Source: Pachypanchax playfairii (Eukaryota; Chordata; Actinopteri; Cyprinodontiformes; Aplocheilidae). Taken from it: a DNA stretch of 64,000 nt. Location: positions 2,968,231-3,032,230 of the forward strand of contig SSNP01000042.1 in assembly GCA_006937955.1 (NCBI GenBank), in the 5' to 3' direction. The notes beneath the pieces were generated by a model that made no database searches, was not told the origin of the DNA, and saw only the letters and a program-made list of their open reading frames with translations. Below are positions 33,468 through 47,600 of the stretch, piece after piece. The translations under genes were made by a program, and so were the position numbers. Each line of letters opens with the position of its first letter. The stretch's first letter is position 1.

Positions 33468-35840
33468 TCAGATATTTATGTACACACTCAGATATACAGA
33501 TGTTACTGTAGACACTTAGAGATACAGATGTTCCTGTACACACTCAGATGTACAGATGTTCCTGTAGACACTTAGAGATACAGATGTTCCTGTACACACT
33601 CAGATGTACAGATGTTACTGTAGACACTTAAAGATACAGATGTTCCTGTACACACTCAGATATACAGATGTTACTGTAGACACTTAAAGATACAGATGTT
33701 CCTGTACACACTCAGATATACAGATGTTCCTGTACACACTCAGATATACAGATGTTACTGTAGACACTTAAAGATACAGATGTTCCTGTACACACTCAGA
33801 TATACAGATGTTCCTGTACACACTCAGATGTACAGATGTTCCTGTACACACTCAGATATACAGATGTTACTGTAGACACTTAGAGATACAGATGTTCCTA
33901 GACACTCATTTGTACAGATGTTCCTGTACACACTCAGATATACAGATGTTCCTGTACACACTCAGGTGTACAGATGTTCCTGTACACACTCAGGTGTACA
34001 GATGTTCCTGTACACACTCAGATAAACAGATGTTCCTGTACTCACTCAGATGTACATGTGTTCCTGTACACACTCAGATGTACATGTGTTCCTGACACTC
34101 AGATATACAGATGTTCCTCTACTCACTCAGATGTACATGTGTTCCTGACACTCAGATATACAGATGTTCCTCTACTCACTCAGATGTACATGTGTTCCTG
34201 TACACACTCAGATGTACATGTGTTCCTGTACACACTCAGATGTACAGATGTTCCTGTACACACTCAGATGTACATGTGTTCCTGTACACACTCAGATGTA
34301 CAGGTGTTCCTGACACTCAGATATACAGATGTTCCTGTACACACTCAGATATACAGATGTTCCTGTACACACTCAGATGTACAGATGTTACTGTACTCAC
34401 TCAGATGTACAGATGTTCCTGTACATGTACAGATGTTCCTGTACACACTCAGATGTACATGTGTTCCTGTACACACTCAGATGTACAGGTGTTCCTGACA
34501 CTCAGATATACAGATGTTCCTGTACACACTCAGATGTACATGTGTTCCTGTACACACTCAGATGTACAGATGTTCCTGACACTCAGATATACAGATGTTC
34601 CTGTACACACTCAGATATACAGATGTTCCTGTACACACTCAGATATACAGATGTTACTGTACTCACTCAGATGTACAGGTGTTCCTGACACTCAGATATA
34701 CAGATGTTCCTGTACACACTCAGATGTACAGGTGTTCCTGACACTCAGATATACAGATGTTCCTGTACACACTCAGATATACAGATGTTACTGTACTCAC
34801 TCAGATGTACAGGTGTTCCTGACACTCAGATATACAGATGTTCCTGTACACACTCAGATATACAGATGTTCCTGTACACACTCAGATATACAGATGTTAC
34901 TGTACACACTCAGATGTACATGTGTTCCTGTACACACTCAGATGTACAGGTGTTCCTCTACTCACTCAGATAGACAGATGTTCCTGTACACACTCAGATG
35001 TACATGTGTTCCTGACACTCAGATATACATGTGTTCCTGTACACACTCAGATAGACAGATGTTCCTCTACTCACTCAGATAGACAGATGTTCCTGTACAC
35101 ACTCAGATATACAGATGTTCCTCTACTCACTCAGATAGACAGATGTTCCTGTACACACTCAGATGTACATGTGTTCCTGACACTCAGATATACAGATGTT
35201 CCTGTACACACTCAGATGTACATGTGTTCCTGTACACACTCAAATGTACAGATGTTCCTGTACACACTCAGATGTACAGATGTTCCTGTACACACTCAGA
35301 TGTACATGTGTTCCTGTACACACTCAGATGTACAGATGTTCCTGTACACACTCAGATGTACATGTGTTCCTGTACACACTCAGATGTACAGATGTTCCTG
35401 TACACACTCAGATGTACAGGTGTTCCTGACACTCAGATATACAGATGTTCCTGTACACACTCAGATGTACATGTGTTCCTGTGCACACTCAGATGTACAT
35501 GTGTTCCTGTACACACTCAGATGTACATGTGTTCCTGTACACACTCAGATGTACATGTGTTCCTGACACTCAGATATACAGATGTTCCTCTACTCACTCA
35601 GATGTACAGATGTTCCTGTACACACTCAGATGTACAGATGTTCCTGTACACACTCAGATGTACATGTGTTCCTGTACACACTCAGATGTACATGTGTTCC
35701 TGTACACACTCAGATGTACATGTGTTCCTGTACACACTCAGATATACAGATGTTCCTGTACACACTCAGATATACAGATGTTACCGTACTCACTCAAATG
35801 TACAGATGTTCCTGTACATGTACAGATGTTCCTGTACACT
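33468..35840. repeat. 28-bp minisatellite, about 2.4 kb
   Basis: Roughly 84 tandem copies of a 28-bp unit, GATGTACAGATGTTCCTGTA then CACACTCA, with variants: GATATACAG, GTACATGTG, TTACTGTAG, and 25-bp units lacking TAC. 28 is not a multiple of three and the unit has no stop on the plus strand in any phase. That creates several long overlapping open frames that are not genes. It lies between hsd17b12 and alkbh3. Confidence 0.95.
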
Positions 35841-36610
35841 TTGCTCAGTCTGCACATGGTTCAGTTCGATGTTGTAGACTTTGTCCTCTTGTTCTTGAGT
35901 TGCCACGATTACTGTTTCAGTCCAGTCTTTTCTAGATAATGGTAGGACTTTCATAGAAACAAAAGTTAGGAGTGATCACAACAAAAATATCATTGTCTCA
36001 ACTTGTATGTATAAATGAGCATTATGTGAACATTTGACGTGGACTTCTTAAAAAACTATTGTCATTCAACAAAACATTTGATGGGTTTGTGATCAAACAG
36101 CTGTTGTGAATTTATCTTGTTAGAGAACAAGTTGTGTAAAAAGTACTGAAGCACTGAACAGCTGGACATGTGGATTCAGAAGTTTAGAGAAGGTCATATT
36201 AAGGTCACCTGTGATGGTTAGAGTGCAGTTATCTGGACATTTTACCTGAAAGCTGAATATCATTAATGTTGTGAGAGTCACGTGTGCAGAACTACTTTGT
36301 AATGAGCACTGTGTCTGATGGAGGTCTGTTTGTACACTTCAGTGTAAAAATATCCTGACAGCTTTTTCTCAATTAAAATACAAACACCAGATTTTAATAA
36401 AATCAGTTATTTTTACAGCGTGAATCAGAAAAACCTATTTTTTATCTGAATGTTACATTTCTGTTTTTAAAATAATGTGAACATGAGTTTTAAACTTTTC
36501 CCCTCATGCCGGGACATTAAAACGTGTCTTAGAAAAGTGCTCTGATGGAAAGAAGCCGAGCAGCGACAGCGTGTTCTTCATCACACAACAACAGAATTTC
36601 TGCCAAAGCT
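35841..36610. other. intergenic sequence between alkbh3 and hsd17b12
   Basis: AT-rich, nothing recognised. Confidence 0.4.
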
Positions 36611-36616
36611 TTTATT
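36611..36616 (-). terminator. candidate distal poly(A) signal of hsd17b12
   Basis: AATAAA on the minus strand, 1.17 kb below the stop codon. Further candidates lie at 37257-37262 (next to a poly-A/T run) and 37516-37521. I cannot tell which is used. Confidence 0.35.
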
Positions 36617-37398
36617 AACAAACAGTAGAAAAGATTAAGTTGCCATCAGCAGAATAAATGTAAACAGTGCATTCTTGTACAATCTTGTTTTATTATTTCC
36701 AAGCATATAAAAGACTAGAAAAACATTCACTAAACACTTTAGATGAGTTAAAGGTCAGATCACATCATATGGGGTAACTGTATTAAACCAACTATAAAGA
36801 GAAAGTTACCTTTTAAAAGCAGTAAACATTTGGTGATATGTGAACTAATCTTCCAAACATAGATGTGAAACAGTGGCTGTTGAGGTAATGACATTACATA
36901 TAATTGTAATGCAGGTAAAATAATAAAAATAGATGAATATTTGCTCCACAGTTAGGTGTGATCTGTTACTTAGAAGACACAGTGGAAAAATCAGGATGAC
37001 AAAGTGATTCGGAGGAAGAAAATAGTTCACGTAGACGGTATAAAAACAGAAAAACACCAAACTCCCCGTCACTGAATCTAACCAGCAATATCATTAAGAA
37101 AAAGGCGCAAGAATCATGAGAAACTTTGGCTTAGAACAAACATTCCTGTAACAACCAGAACACACCACAAAGTGACATTCTAAACTCAAAATAGAAAAAG
37201 AAGAGGAAGAGAGCGAGCATGATAAGCTCAGTGATGTAAACAAACTAACATTATCTTTTATTAAAAAAAAAAAAAAAAAAAAAATCAGACACTGTCAACT
37301 TTAAAGACCTCGGATGTTTAAACAGAACTAGGTTCAAAGCTAGTTTTAAACATCTGGGTTTGACTCACGTGTTCATACAAATACACAATAAATAACTA

Positions 37399-37448
37399 TA
37401 TAGATATATATAGACATATCTATAAAGATATGTCTATATATATCTATA
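37399..37448. repeat. AT-rich perfect inverted repeat
   Basis: Arms of 23 nt (37399-37421 and 37426-37448) are exact reverse complements around a 4-nt loop, ATAA. It lies in the presumed 3' UTR of hsd17b12, so the RNA would form a long hairpin. Confidence 0.9.
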
Positions 37449-37785
37449 GATAAAGATACCCATCACCATGTTCCACTGCTTACAACAGCAGGGTTAACAT
37501 CACTCCTGTTACTGTTTTATTCCCATGAGTGTCAGTGATGAAACAAGTTTTCGCTAACAGTTTATTATTTGACTTCTTTGACTTGTTTCTCCCCAGACAA
37601 ATCAGGGCAGACAGTTGTAGTTCAAACTCAAGTTCAACGCACACACACACTGATGTGCGCTTGGACCGAAAGGCACAAAACCGGGTAGAGTTTAGGCAGC
37701 TCTGGAGGGCTGGTCATAGACTTCCTTCCTTTCTGAAAAACACTAATGGGTGAAAAAGAGAGCAGCTGCCTGTACCATCATCTTC

Positions 37786-37926
37786 TTATTCGCTTTTCAA
37801 ACTCGCTCCGTTCTTCTGTTCCCGCAGCTTCCTCCGGTGCAGGTACCCGGTGCGCTGCAGGCGGTTCATCCGGGCTCCCAGGAAGATGACGATGCTGCTT
37901 GGTACCAGCCTGGTGGTCACCCAGCC
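37786..37926 (-). CDS. hsd17b12: hsd17b12 coding exon 11 (last)
   Basis: Residues 280-325, starting GWVTTRLVPSSIVIFLGARM and ending LREQKNGASLKSE, with TAA at 37788-37786. The end lacks a KKxx dilysine signal. Confidence 0.92.
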   Translation of the reverse strand, partial: GWVTTRLVPSSIVIFLGARMNRLQRTGYLHRRKLREQKNGASLKSE

Positions 37927-40900
37927 CTACAGTCAAACAAGGAGTTACCATCACTAATAAAATATGAATAAAACTAGTCTGGATGCCTAATGTAAGTTTC
38001 CTTTGACAGGTGTATCACCTTTAAATGGAACTTTTTTCTTACCATGACAGCGTGGGGGAAGTAGCCATTAGTCTGACTCTGCAGACCCACAGTGCTGAGC
38101 TCAGCTGCAACATAACGCTCTGGAGTGGGCTTATCCAGGGTGGGCTTCCTGATACGAGTCATTTTGGTGACAACAAAGAAGGGCAGCACACTCTGCATGA
38201 AGATGGACGTTGAACATATAAGATGGACTTTGAAAACACAATAACTTTGCTGTAAACTGTAACACATCTGCCGTTATGGAGGTGAACATTTCAGCCACAA
38301 GGTGGCACAAGTGTTAAAAACAGAACAATGGGGCCTTATTCTAAATAACATATTTATAACTGCTACAGCTTCAAACTGTGTTCTCTCTCTGCCTTCAGAC
38401 TGCAGATGTTCTATAGATCACATCCACTCACAGATAAGATAGAAGGGCAGCTGAACTGGAACATAGAAACAGGTTTTAAGATACTTGCTGAAAGTATTTT
38501 CATCTTGGTTTGGGAGACAATTTTACTGCATTCCAGAAAAGACAAATAAAGTCTTGTTGTGTTGTGTTTTGGTGTCATTGTTTAGATTTATATAGTAAAT
38601 ATGAGCTCAAATTGTCACCAGATGACAATTAAACTCACCTGGATGATGATGCCCTGACGCCTGTACTCCTCCTGAAGGCCACGAGAGAAGAAATCCACAA
38701 AGGCCTGCACACAGACAGACAACGCATGGTCAGAGATAAACATGTTGTCATCAACATCAAATGGTTCAGTGAATGAGAAGGGCACATATTAAAGAATCCA
38801 TTTCAAGAAGGGTTTATTTTTAAAGGTGACATGAGTCCAGGTTTTTAAACAAACCTTGGTTGCAGAGTAGACTGTGAGCAGAGGGACAGGATACATGCCG
38901 CTGGCAGAGGAGATGTTAAGAATAACACCTTTGGATCTAAGTAAAAGGAATTAAATCAAACATTTAGGACATAAAGTTCTCAGTAAATGCTGAACACATT
39001 GTAGAAAAAACAGGTGCTTATTCATTTATCACGAGGCTTTTCTCATCAGCTGATTCCAGAACTATGAATATGTCTTTAGTTCTTAGTTTTTACTCACATA
39101 CACAGACTTTAAGATATTTTTAACACAGTGGTAACTGTCTGCAAACATTTAGCACACTAACAAATTTGCACTAAGTGGCATCGAACTGGCGCTCACACAC
39201 GCTAAAACAAAGTGGTAGTGGCCAGGTTCGTTGCCATGGCAGCCTGTTGCTGCAGTGATGTAGTGAAGACGCTCCCAGCCTCACACAGCACCAAATGTGC
39301 CTTCGCTGCTATTGGCCAGCAGGAGTCACATTGGAAAAGAGCAGCCAATCGGATGGGAAGAGCACTTTGTGTGAATTGAAAGCTTGTCAGCATCGTGAAC
39401 AAAAGGAGGAGGAGGAAAAGGAGTGATGCAGTGATGGAGACAGCTCAGTGAGGATTTCTTGTCCCACTTCCCAATAAAAAAAAGTCTCAGTTTTATAAAG
39501 CAACATTTCCCCCAAAATAACACATGCTTTGATGTTCTTTAAATCAAAAGGTTTTTGCTTAATCATATTTAACTCCTTGTCACAAACCTTCATCTCCCAC
39601 ATTGAGTATTTGACTGCAGTCATGTCGCAAAACATGGAAGACAGTCACTTAACTCACCTATCAACCATTCTGGGCAGCACAAGACGGGTCATCTAGAAAA
39701 ACAAACACCAGCATAAGTTCAATCAACTGAAAACAACAGTACAGTAACAACAAGTCAAGGGAAGGATGACGGCAACTCAGGATATAAAACAATTTCAAAG
39801 ACTAAAAGTAGCAGAGCTAAAGAGAGAGACAGGCAGAAAGCAGCAGAGAGAAAGAGTTGCGTGGGTGGCGAGTACAGACAGCGTTGGTGTGGTCCACCGT
39901 TGCTTTGGGAACAACTGAGACACTGCAGGTACCACAGCAGGAACAACAGAAGAAGGAAGAAAGAGGAGGGTAACAAAACAAACCCAAAACAAAAACAGGA
40001 AAGGTGACTGCTAAAGACTTGGCTTCAAATAATACTCAGGTTGTGCTCATGATGAACAGATCTGGTTTAGAAGTGATCGGAATCCAGACTGACTAACTTA
40101 CTTGGCACACTGAGGTCATGTTGACGTTGATCATGTTTGTGATGAACTGAAACACAGAGACAACCAGTTACAAGAATGAACAGAATCTAAAAAGGACGGT
40201 AAAGTGCTGCACATGGTAAATCTGATCTAAAATCAAGCCAAAGAATCTGCAGTAACAAACTAGTTTCATCTGCTAATCAGGATTACTCACATTTTCCAGA
40301 TCAGGAATGTGGAGGTAGTACTCAGGGTAGGGATAAGACACACCAACATTGTTAACTGTAGAAGACAAGAAAGAAGAGAAGGAAAAAACATTAAAGGTTT
40401 TTATAAAAACAAACGGCTGAAGAGCTTCGATTGTCCCCAGCATCTACCATGAGGTGGCAGCAAAAGCAAACAAGCTAGAGACGAGCGTTTGTTAACTCAG
40501 CCACACCTTGCAACCAGTAGCTCAGCTGCTATCATGAAAGAAGAACAAAGAGTTCCTGAAATGTTCAGAACCAAAAGTATGACATGAACTACATAATCTA
40601 AACATGGACAGGGGAAACGTCCAAACCGGCCAGTCTGCAACACAGCAGCTGAAAGGAAACATTTAGGACAGACAAAAGGTCAAAAGACACTGGATCTAAC
40701 GACTGAAGCATTAAGGAATGTGTTTTTTAAAGACATGAGATTGTGGGGGGGGGGGCTTTAACACAACATGATATGTATACATACATATATGGTACATTTG
40801 ATTTGCATCCAAACTACTAAAACGTGCCAATTAGAGCAACTTAGTCAAAATATAAATGACTTAAAACAGGAGTGTTCAGATCCAGGCCTCGAGGGCCACT

Positions 40901-43900
40901 CGTGTGTTCCAGATGTTTCCCTGCTTCAACACCTGATTGAAATCCATAACAAGTCCTGCAGAAACCTGTTAATGACCTGCACATCTGGATCAGGTGTGTT
41001 GAAGCAGGGAAACATCTAAAACATGTGGGATCGTGGCCCTCGAGGCCTGGACCTGGACTCCCTTGGTCTAATGTAGAAGTTCCACAACAAGAATGAGTCA
41101 ATTTGGACAAAAATCCTAAATGCCCAGTGATGAAACTCCTCAGAATGAATTTGCCATCAGTTCAGTTGAGGTTAACCTCGTCTGACAAGATACAAACCTG
41201 ATGTGAAATATTCAGTTTCTGTGCTGCACGTCAGAATTAATATCTCATACAAGAACAGCATGCAAAGTTTGTTTGGTTTCTGTTTGTACTGAAATCAGGT
41301 GGATGAAAAATATAAATACCATCCGAGCATCAGAGAGCAAAGAGACTGAAAAGAAGCAGCAATTAAGCTCTTACCCAGAACTCCAATCTCCAGACCGGAC
41401 AGCCCTTCCTCAATCTTGGAGTAGATGTCCGTTCTGCCAAAGTCAACAGCAATCGTCCTGGTTTCCACTTTAAACTGCTCCTCTGTGAGGGGAGAGAGAG
41501 AGAGAGAGACTCCATGAGGTTAGTGTCAGAAAGAAGCTGTTAAAAAGTTACACGTGTTTAAGATAATCAACCATAGTGAGAGTATAAATCAGGCTTAACA
41601 TTCACCCAAATAAAATTTCACATCAGTATTAAACCCGTCACTAACAGAAGAGACCTGAAGGGGGCGCTGTGCACCAACAAACCATCTGAGTGGTCTTCTT
41701 GGACCTCTTTACCTTATGTGTGACATGCCTGCTGTAATTAGAATCTATTGTCCAAAGACTTGTTTGGCTTACAGCATGCAGAGGGCGGGACAAGAGGAAA
41801 ACTGCTGCGATGCACCTCATTTAGAAGCAGATGATCCAGCATCAGATTCTTTTAGACTTGAAACAAATGAAGGTGGGATCTGATGAGAAGGTATGTGAAG
41901 AAGAACAGAGCACATACCAAGTCTCTATGAAGACTCCCTAAAATCTGTCACATGATGACAGCTGAGTGCAAACAGTCTGTCAGAGATGAAACACTAAATG
42001 AGAACATGGTGACGTCACTGCCAAACTGGAGTAGCACTTTATGTTGAGTCTATTATTACACCTGCACTGAAAAAGAAGGAAACATGCATAAGAATAAGAT
42101 TATAGGTGGGACAGGGAGGGTTGCCAGGTTACACGGCAAGGAGGGCGGGATTGTCAGACTCATCGTGAGGGAGGAGTGGCAGAGTTTGGCACATCGCTCC
42201 CTGCTCGTGACTACCCATCAGCCCCCTCTGTTGATTTGAAGCACGACAGGGGAAGTTGCTCTGTGGGAAACGCCAGAGACAGATAGTTATGGAGGGGGTA
42301 CTTAACAGATGGATGGAGGGGGGGGGGCATGCTCACTATGCAGGTCCTCTTAAAAATCTAAGGTCAGACCAGAACTGGGGCCGGGAAAGAGTTGCTCTGT
42401 TATATGTAAGACTGTTTACTCCACTTCATACATAAAAACACAAAAACAAAAGCCTGATTGGTCAACGGGTCCAATGTTTGATCCTGTTTTACTTCTAGGA
42501 ACAGAAAGAAAGTAAAACATGAAACAAGCCTAAACACTAACTGTTTTTGCATTTAGCGCCTGTTGAAACAGAATTTTGGGACGTTTTTGTTTTTTCCCTC
42601 TGCAACAAAAGTTGAAGCTTGATTGAATTTGACGTGCATCACTACTTGTTGATACAAACATCCTCCTCCTCAACTCAAAGCAGTGATCTCAAACACACAG
42701 TATGGAAAGCAACATCTGTACACTCACCAAGTGACCTGGCTACATCATCCAGCTTCTCCTGCGAGCGACTGATTAGCATCATGGCAAATCCTCGACGAGC
42801 CAGCTGGAGAATATCACAAGTTTGACAATAATTTTAATGCAGTTCGTTCAGTATTATATCAGTGTAGAATTGTCATTAATCACACACCCAATATAAGTGA
42901 TGAAGAATACATTTATTCTCTTACACAGTGTTTGTGAATACTGATGAACTAAATATAAAACTGTATTTTAAAGAGTTATTTGTCGAGTGTGTGAGGGAAG
43001 TTAGTGTTACTGCAGATAATCCAAAAATCGATAAATCAGCCATAATCACTCACTTAGCTCTATTTAGTTAGAGATAACCGGTAACCTGCTCCATCACAGA
43101 GTCCTATAGTAACTGGGATTGTTACGCCCAAATGACTTCCTGTACGTTCAAGTGTCTGAATCTGTTGAGAAGCCTCTAAGTGTCCTCCCTACAGCGGCCT
43201 CTGATTAAACACGCTGTGTGCGCGCATGAGTCAGATTTTCCAAGAATATTAATGAAATAAAGATGGTCCGGAGCCTTACCTCCTCTGCATAGGATTTCCC
43301 GATTCCATCCGTGGCCCCCGTCACAACTGGAGTGAAAGAAAAAGAAACACATAATAAGGTCAGTGTGGGTTCTTCAGACGAGCAGAACTCGGCTCGGTGA
43401 CGAGGATCTGAAGTGATTCTGACTCAAATCAGAGTCCATCTGCTTAAAGTCTGACTTTATTAAACTCCCTGCTTTCAAACGTTTCAGACATGCTCAGTCA
43501 TGTTTCATCAGGAAACTCACTGACGACGCCGAGGCTCGCAGAACTCGCAAATTACGAATGCTCGGAAAGTTATGACACATTTGCTTCAGGTCTGACCACT
43601 TTACTCATCAACGCCCAATATGGACATAAGCCAGGTGACTCTGCAGGTGGAAGACAGCTCAAACAAAGCAATACTGTTAGACACACCTAGCAATATTATT
43701 CACCTGTCACTTAGGAAGGTCCTTTAAAGCTCTTTAATGCACCAAAACACCTCGTATAAACAGTGAACGAAGGAAGGAAAAGGGTTTTGTTAAGGAGACG
43801 ACACAAGATGGCGTGGACAAGAAGAAAATTAATAAGCTATTTACACAATTACTGGAGGGGTTCAAAAGGAAAAAGGTAGAAGTTTAGGACTGATTTTCAT

Positions 43901-44608
43901 TAAGAGGTTCTTTGTTGTTATAAAACAAGTGAATGCAGCCTTGACTCACTATTTCACTACGATTAAATGTGTCCAGCCCAGCTGACTAAGCTTTGTAGTT
44001 TAGATAAAAGATGGAGGACATGTTGAAAATCACGTCACAGTGAGGTGCAGGACGGTTTGGTAAATGCAGAGCACATCAACAACAGAAGACGTAGAAAAGG
44101 CTGAAGCCTGAGGAGATGGGGGGGTGGGGGGGCAGTGAGGGGAGCTGATGTTTTTCTTGTGTTCAGAGTTCTCTTCACCTTGTCGAAGAAGAGGAGCTAT
44201 TTTTAAACCTTCGCTGCCCATCAAGCCCAGCCCCTCTTTGATTGACGGAGGATGGAGAGAAGAATAGAAAAGGATGAAACAGGACGAGACAAAGAAAGAG
44301 TAAAAATAAAGGGTAAAACATGTCAGGAGAGTTGGTGGTACTCGAAGTTGGAAATACAGTTAGTTGTAAATTAGGAGTAGAAGCAGGGCTTGGTGAAAGA
44401 TTAGTAAAGGTAGAGGACATTCTCTTGCAAAGAGCTGGGGGGTGAGGGTGGAGGGGAGACAGGGGAGGAGGGAGTGATGACGAACATGGAGAAAGGAGGA
44501 GGGTGAAGTGGGGTAGGGAGGGATCCTGGGGGTGGCTAAAAATAGAACTGGAGCGAAGCAAGAGAACAAAAGAGTGGAGGAGAAAGACAGAATGGAGATC
44601 ACAGTGGA

Positions 44609-44639
<31 letters not shown>

Positions 44640-47600
44640 CAGTGAATGAGAGGAGAGAAGAAGTGAGAGCGAGTTGCACAAAGTCAAACGGGAAAAAGAG
44701 AAGCAGAATCCCCGGTTATTTTTAAACCTCCCCGTGTTAAGAATGAAACACTCCATGGTAGAAAAGCCTCAATGGGTGCGGGCTGTACCAAATCAGGCTC
44801 CAGCTGCAGATGCAGGTGAGGAGGGGGACAGAGGCAGGAGATGCTTTACAGCTGCAGCAAAGAAAAATGGCTGAGGGGGGGGGTGATGGTGCAAGCCCCA
44901 CCAACATCAGGTGGATACAAGCTACAGCTTTCACATCTTAATCAAATCACACTAAAGTACATAAGAAACCAGCTCAACTGCTGCAGAAAACAAAGAGCCT
45001 TTACTGAAACACCCCACACCAACAAGTAATGGAGCCTTGACTGAGATCTGCAACCTGAAACCAGAGAACAAAAAGATTCAAATAAAAAAAAATCAATTAA
45101 AAACCTCAATCAGCTGCATTCCTCTCAGATTTCTGGGTGGCTCGTTATTCACCGAGTATCAGGTTCAAGGAATCAAACCTGTATGGTGGAATGCAACAAG
45201 AATGCACCGAAATGCACGTACAGCATAACAGCTTGAACTTTGACACACTCAGTTAAACCAAAATACAATAACCACAAGGATCGCAGAGAAAAAACACACA
45301 ACACCACCAGAATGCATTAGTGCATGTGGTTGAAATGCTAATACAGGACCATGAACTCCTGACACAACAAGATCTTTCCAGATGCATGCGTTCATGTCAG
45401 ACATGCCACACATTTTAGGAATGCAGTTAGTAATTTTCCGAGAACCTTCATGCTGAGAGTTTTTGTCCTCGTCTGATTAGAGATCAGGGTTCAGTTTCAT
45501 CTGCATGTAGAAGCAGAAATTCAGAACAAGATTAAAAAGGAGTGTGTCTCTAGATACGGTCACTATGCATCAGAAATCAATAACAAGTTATGCACGAGGA
45601 CTCCAACAGAGAGCTGCTTGTTTTATAAAAGATACAATCACTTTTCAAAAGGGATTTTAGGTTTTAAATTATTTTCTGTTCTTCTTACAGTGAAATGTTT
45701 GCTGCAGAAATGAAATAGATCTACATGTGAGGAAACAAACATGGGCTTCAGAAAAAGGATTTGTTGGATGTTGTGGCATAAAAAAAAAATGAAAATGACA
45801 CTTAATTTTTCATAGATAAATTGAATAAGTTTCTACTGAGTACTGGACAAGCAAAGCTCCACCCCTTTCAGTATCCTCATGCTTATGAATGGCTGCATCC
45901 CTCCATCCGTTATATAAGAGCACCCTTTTCTCAATAAACACTGTGGACTGAGTGTGTGGACTGGAGGGGGGGGGGCACATCCCAGTGTTCCCAGCAGGAC
46001 ATCATATCCTGTCACGTGAGCAGCAAATGACATCAGCAACATAAAGCGCCAACATAAGCCATCAAGTATGTAAGTGACAGCAGCATTGAAAGTGTGTTGA
46101 TGGAGCACTAAAAAAAAAAAAAACTGTGTGGGTAAAAAGAAACGGGGGAGGGAGGGAGAGATGGAAACTGCCTCACACTTCTCTCCCGACACTGCTTTGA
46201 ACTCGTCCTCCCTTCTCCATCCAATCACCTTTGAGAAAATGATCGGGCATCTGGTCTAGAGGCGACCTGATGGGGGCGCATTTGCACTGCAGTTGAGCTG
46301 TGGCTCGTGCTGCACAGCACATTCAGAGGTACTGACATCCCCCAGCCTTTTCTGTCTCCCACCCTCCCTCCTCAGTGGAGCAGCCCCTGCCACTGCCTGC
46401 TCACTATTCTGAGGGTCTAAAAAAAGCAGCAGGAGGAGTAAAAATAGCAGCGCCTGCACTGCCTCGTCTGGGAGCTGCCTGCCGCAACACCTGAATACCA
46501 ACAAGATCCCCAGCCATCACTGCCACGACGCCCAGGATGGCGATGAAGCCTCAAACCCTGCTGCCAGACCAAGAGCTGCAAGCTGGGAGTCAAACAAGAT
46601 TCCATCAGTCTAAAAAGGACAGAACATGTATTAATGTGTCTGTGCAGGAAGTGTGAGACTATCAGTATGTAGGAATGTTCAGATGAACAGAGATTAAAAA
46701 AAAAAAAAACACACAAAGAAAATATTTCTCATCTCATCAAGATCCACAATTAGGATTCCCAAAGACTGCAGTCCTCGTGTGCCCCGCTCTCCTTACGTAC
46801 CATTATGTAATCTGTCGCACCCAGGAAAAAAAGAAAAGAGATGAATCTCCATCCGCCCACCTTTCACATTCAAACACGCGCACAAACCAAGCAAGCAGCA
46901 TGCTTAATGTAAGAGTCGACAAAAATAAAGCTTGATCGGGCCAAGGGAGACAGCGAGGGAGGGTTAGACAAGTGAGTGAAAAATAAAAACATGTGCTTCA
47001 GAGCCGCTCAAGATAGAACCAGCTGCTATATTTGGGTACAGAGAAGAAGAAAAAAGCTCATCCTTTTTGCTTTTTTTGGACCCAGTTCTCTTGAAACAAA
47101 AAGCAAAGCAGAAAAAAACTTTTGCACAACAACTTTGTCTCAAATTGCCAAGTTTACGCAGAGAAAGCTCGAGTGTTGGTGACTTCATGCAGATTAAGAA
47201 CGGCTTGTATTCAAACCACTGAGCACCTGCTCAGGTAGACCCAGATGTTTTTCAGCACATTTTTCTGAATCTTCATCGTCACGCTGCTAAAGAGGTTTAA
47301 GACTCGTCATCACTGAGAACAATCAGACTCAATTGCAACAATATAACAATGTCAACCAGTTGTGCAACATTCCGCTTTCAATTTCTCATATTTATCTGAC
47401 GAGTTCTCCGAAACGTCAGTTAGGTGATAAAACTGGATACAAGCAGAACTTCATACAGTACATTCTTTGTGGGACCATTTTAGAAAGACTGACGTCTTTT
47501 GACGGTATCTCCCAACCGAACACCCTGCAATCGCATTTCACACAGTGATAAGACGCCAACTTGAAACTGTGTGTCTGAGAACGTGCGTTTCCTACGTGAC

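Noticed and set aside
33808..35939. Overlapping plus-strand frames up to 323 codons
   Set aside because: Produced by the 28-bp minisatellite, which cycles through all frames.
44175..44756. 193-codon serine/leucine-rich frame
   Set aside because: Pyrimidine-rich low-complexity DNA with (CT)n in hsd17b12 intron 1.
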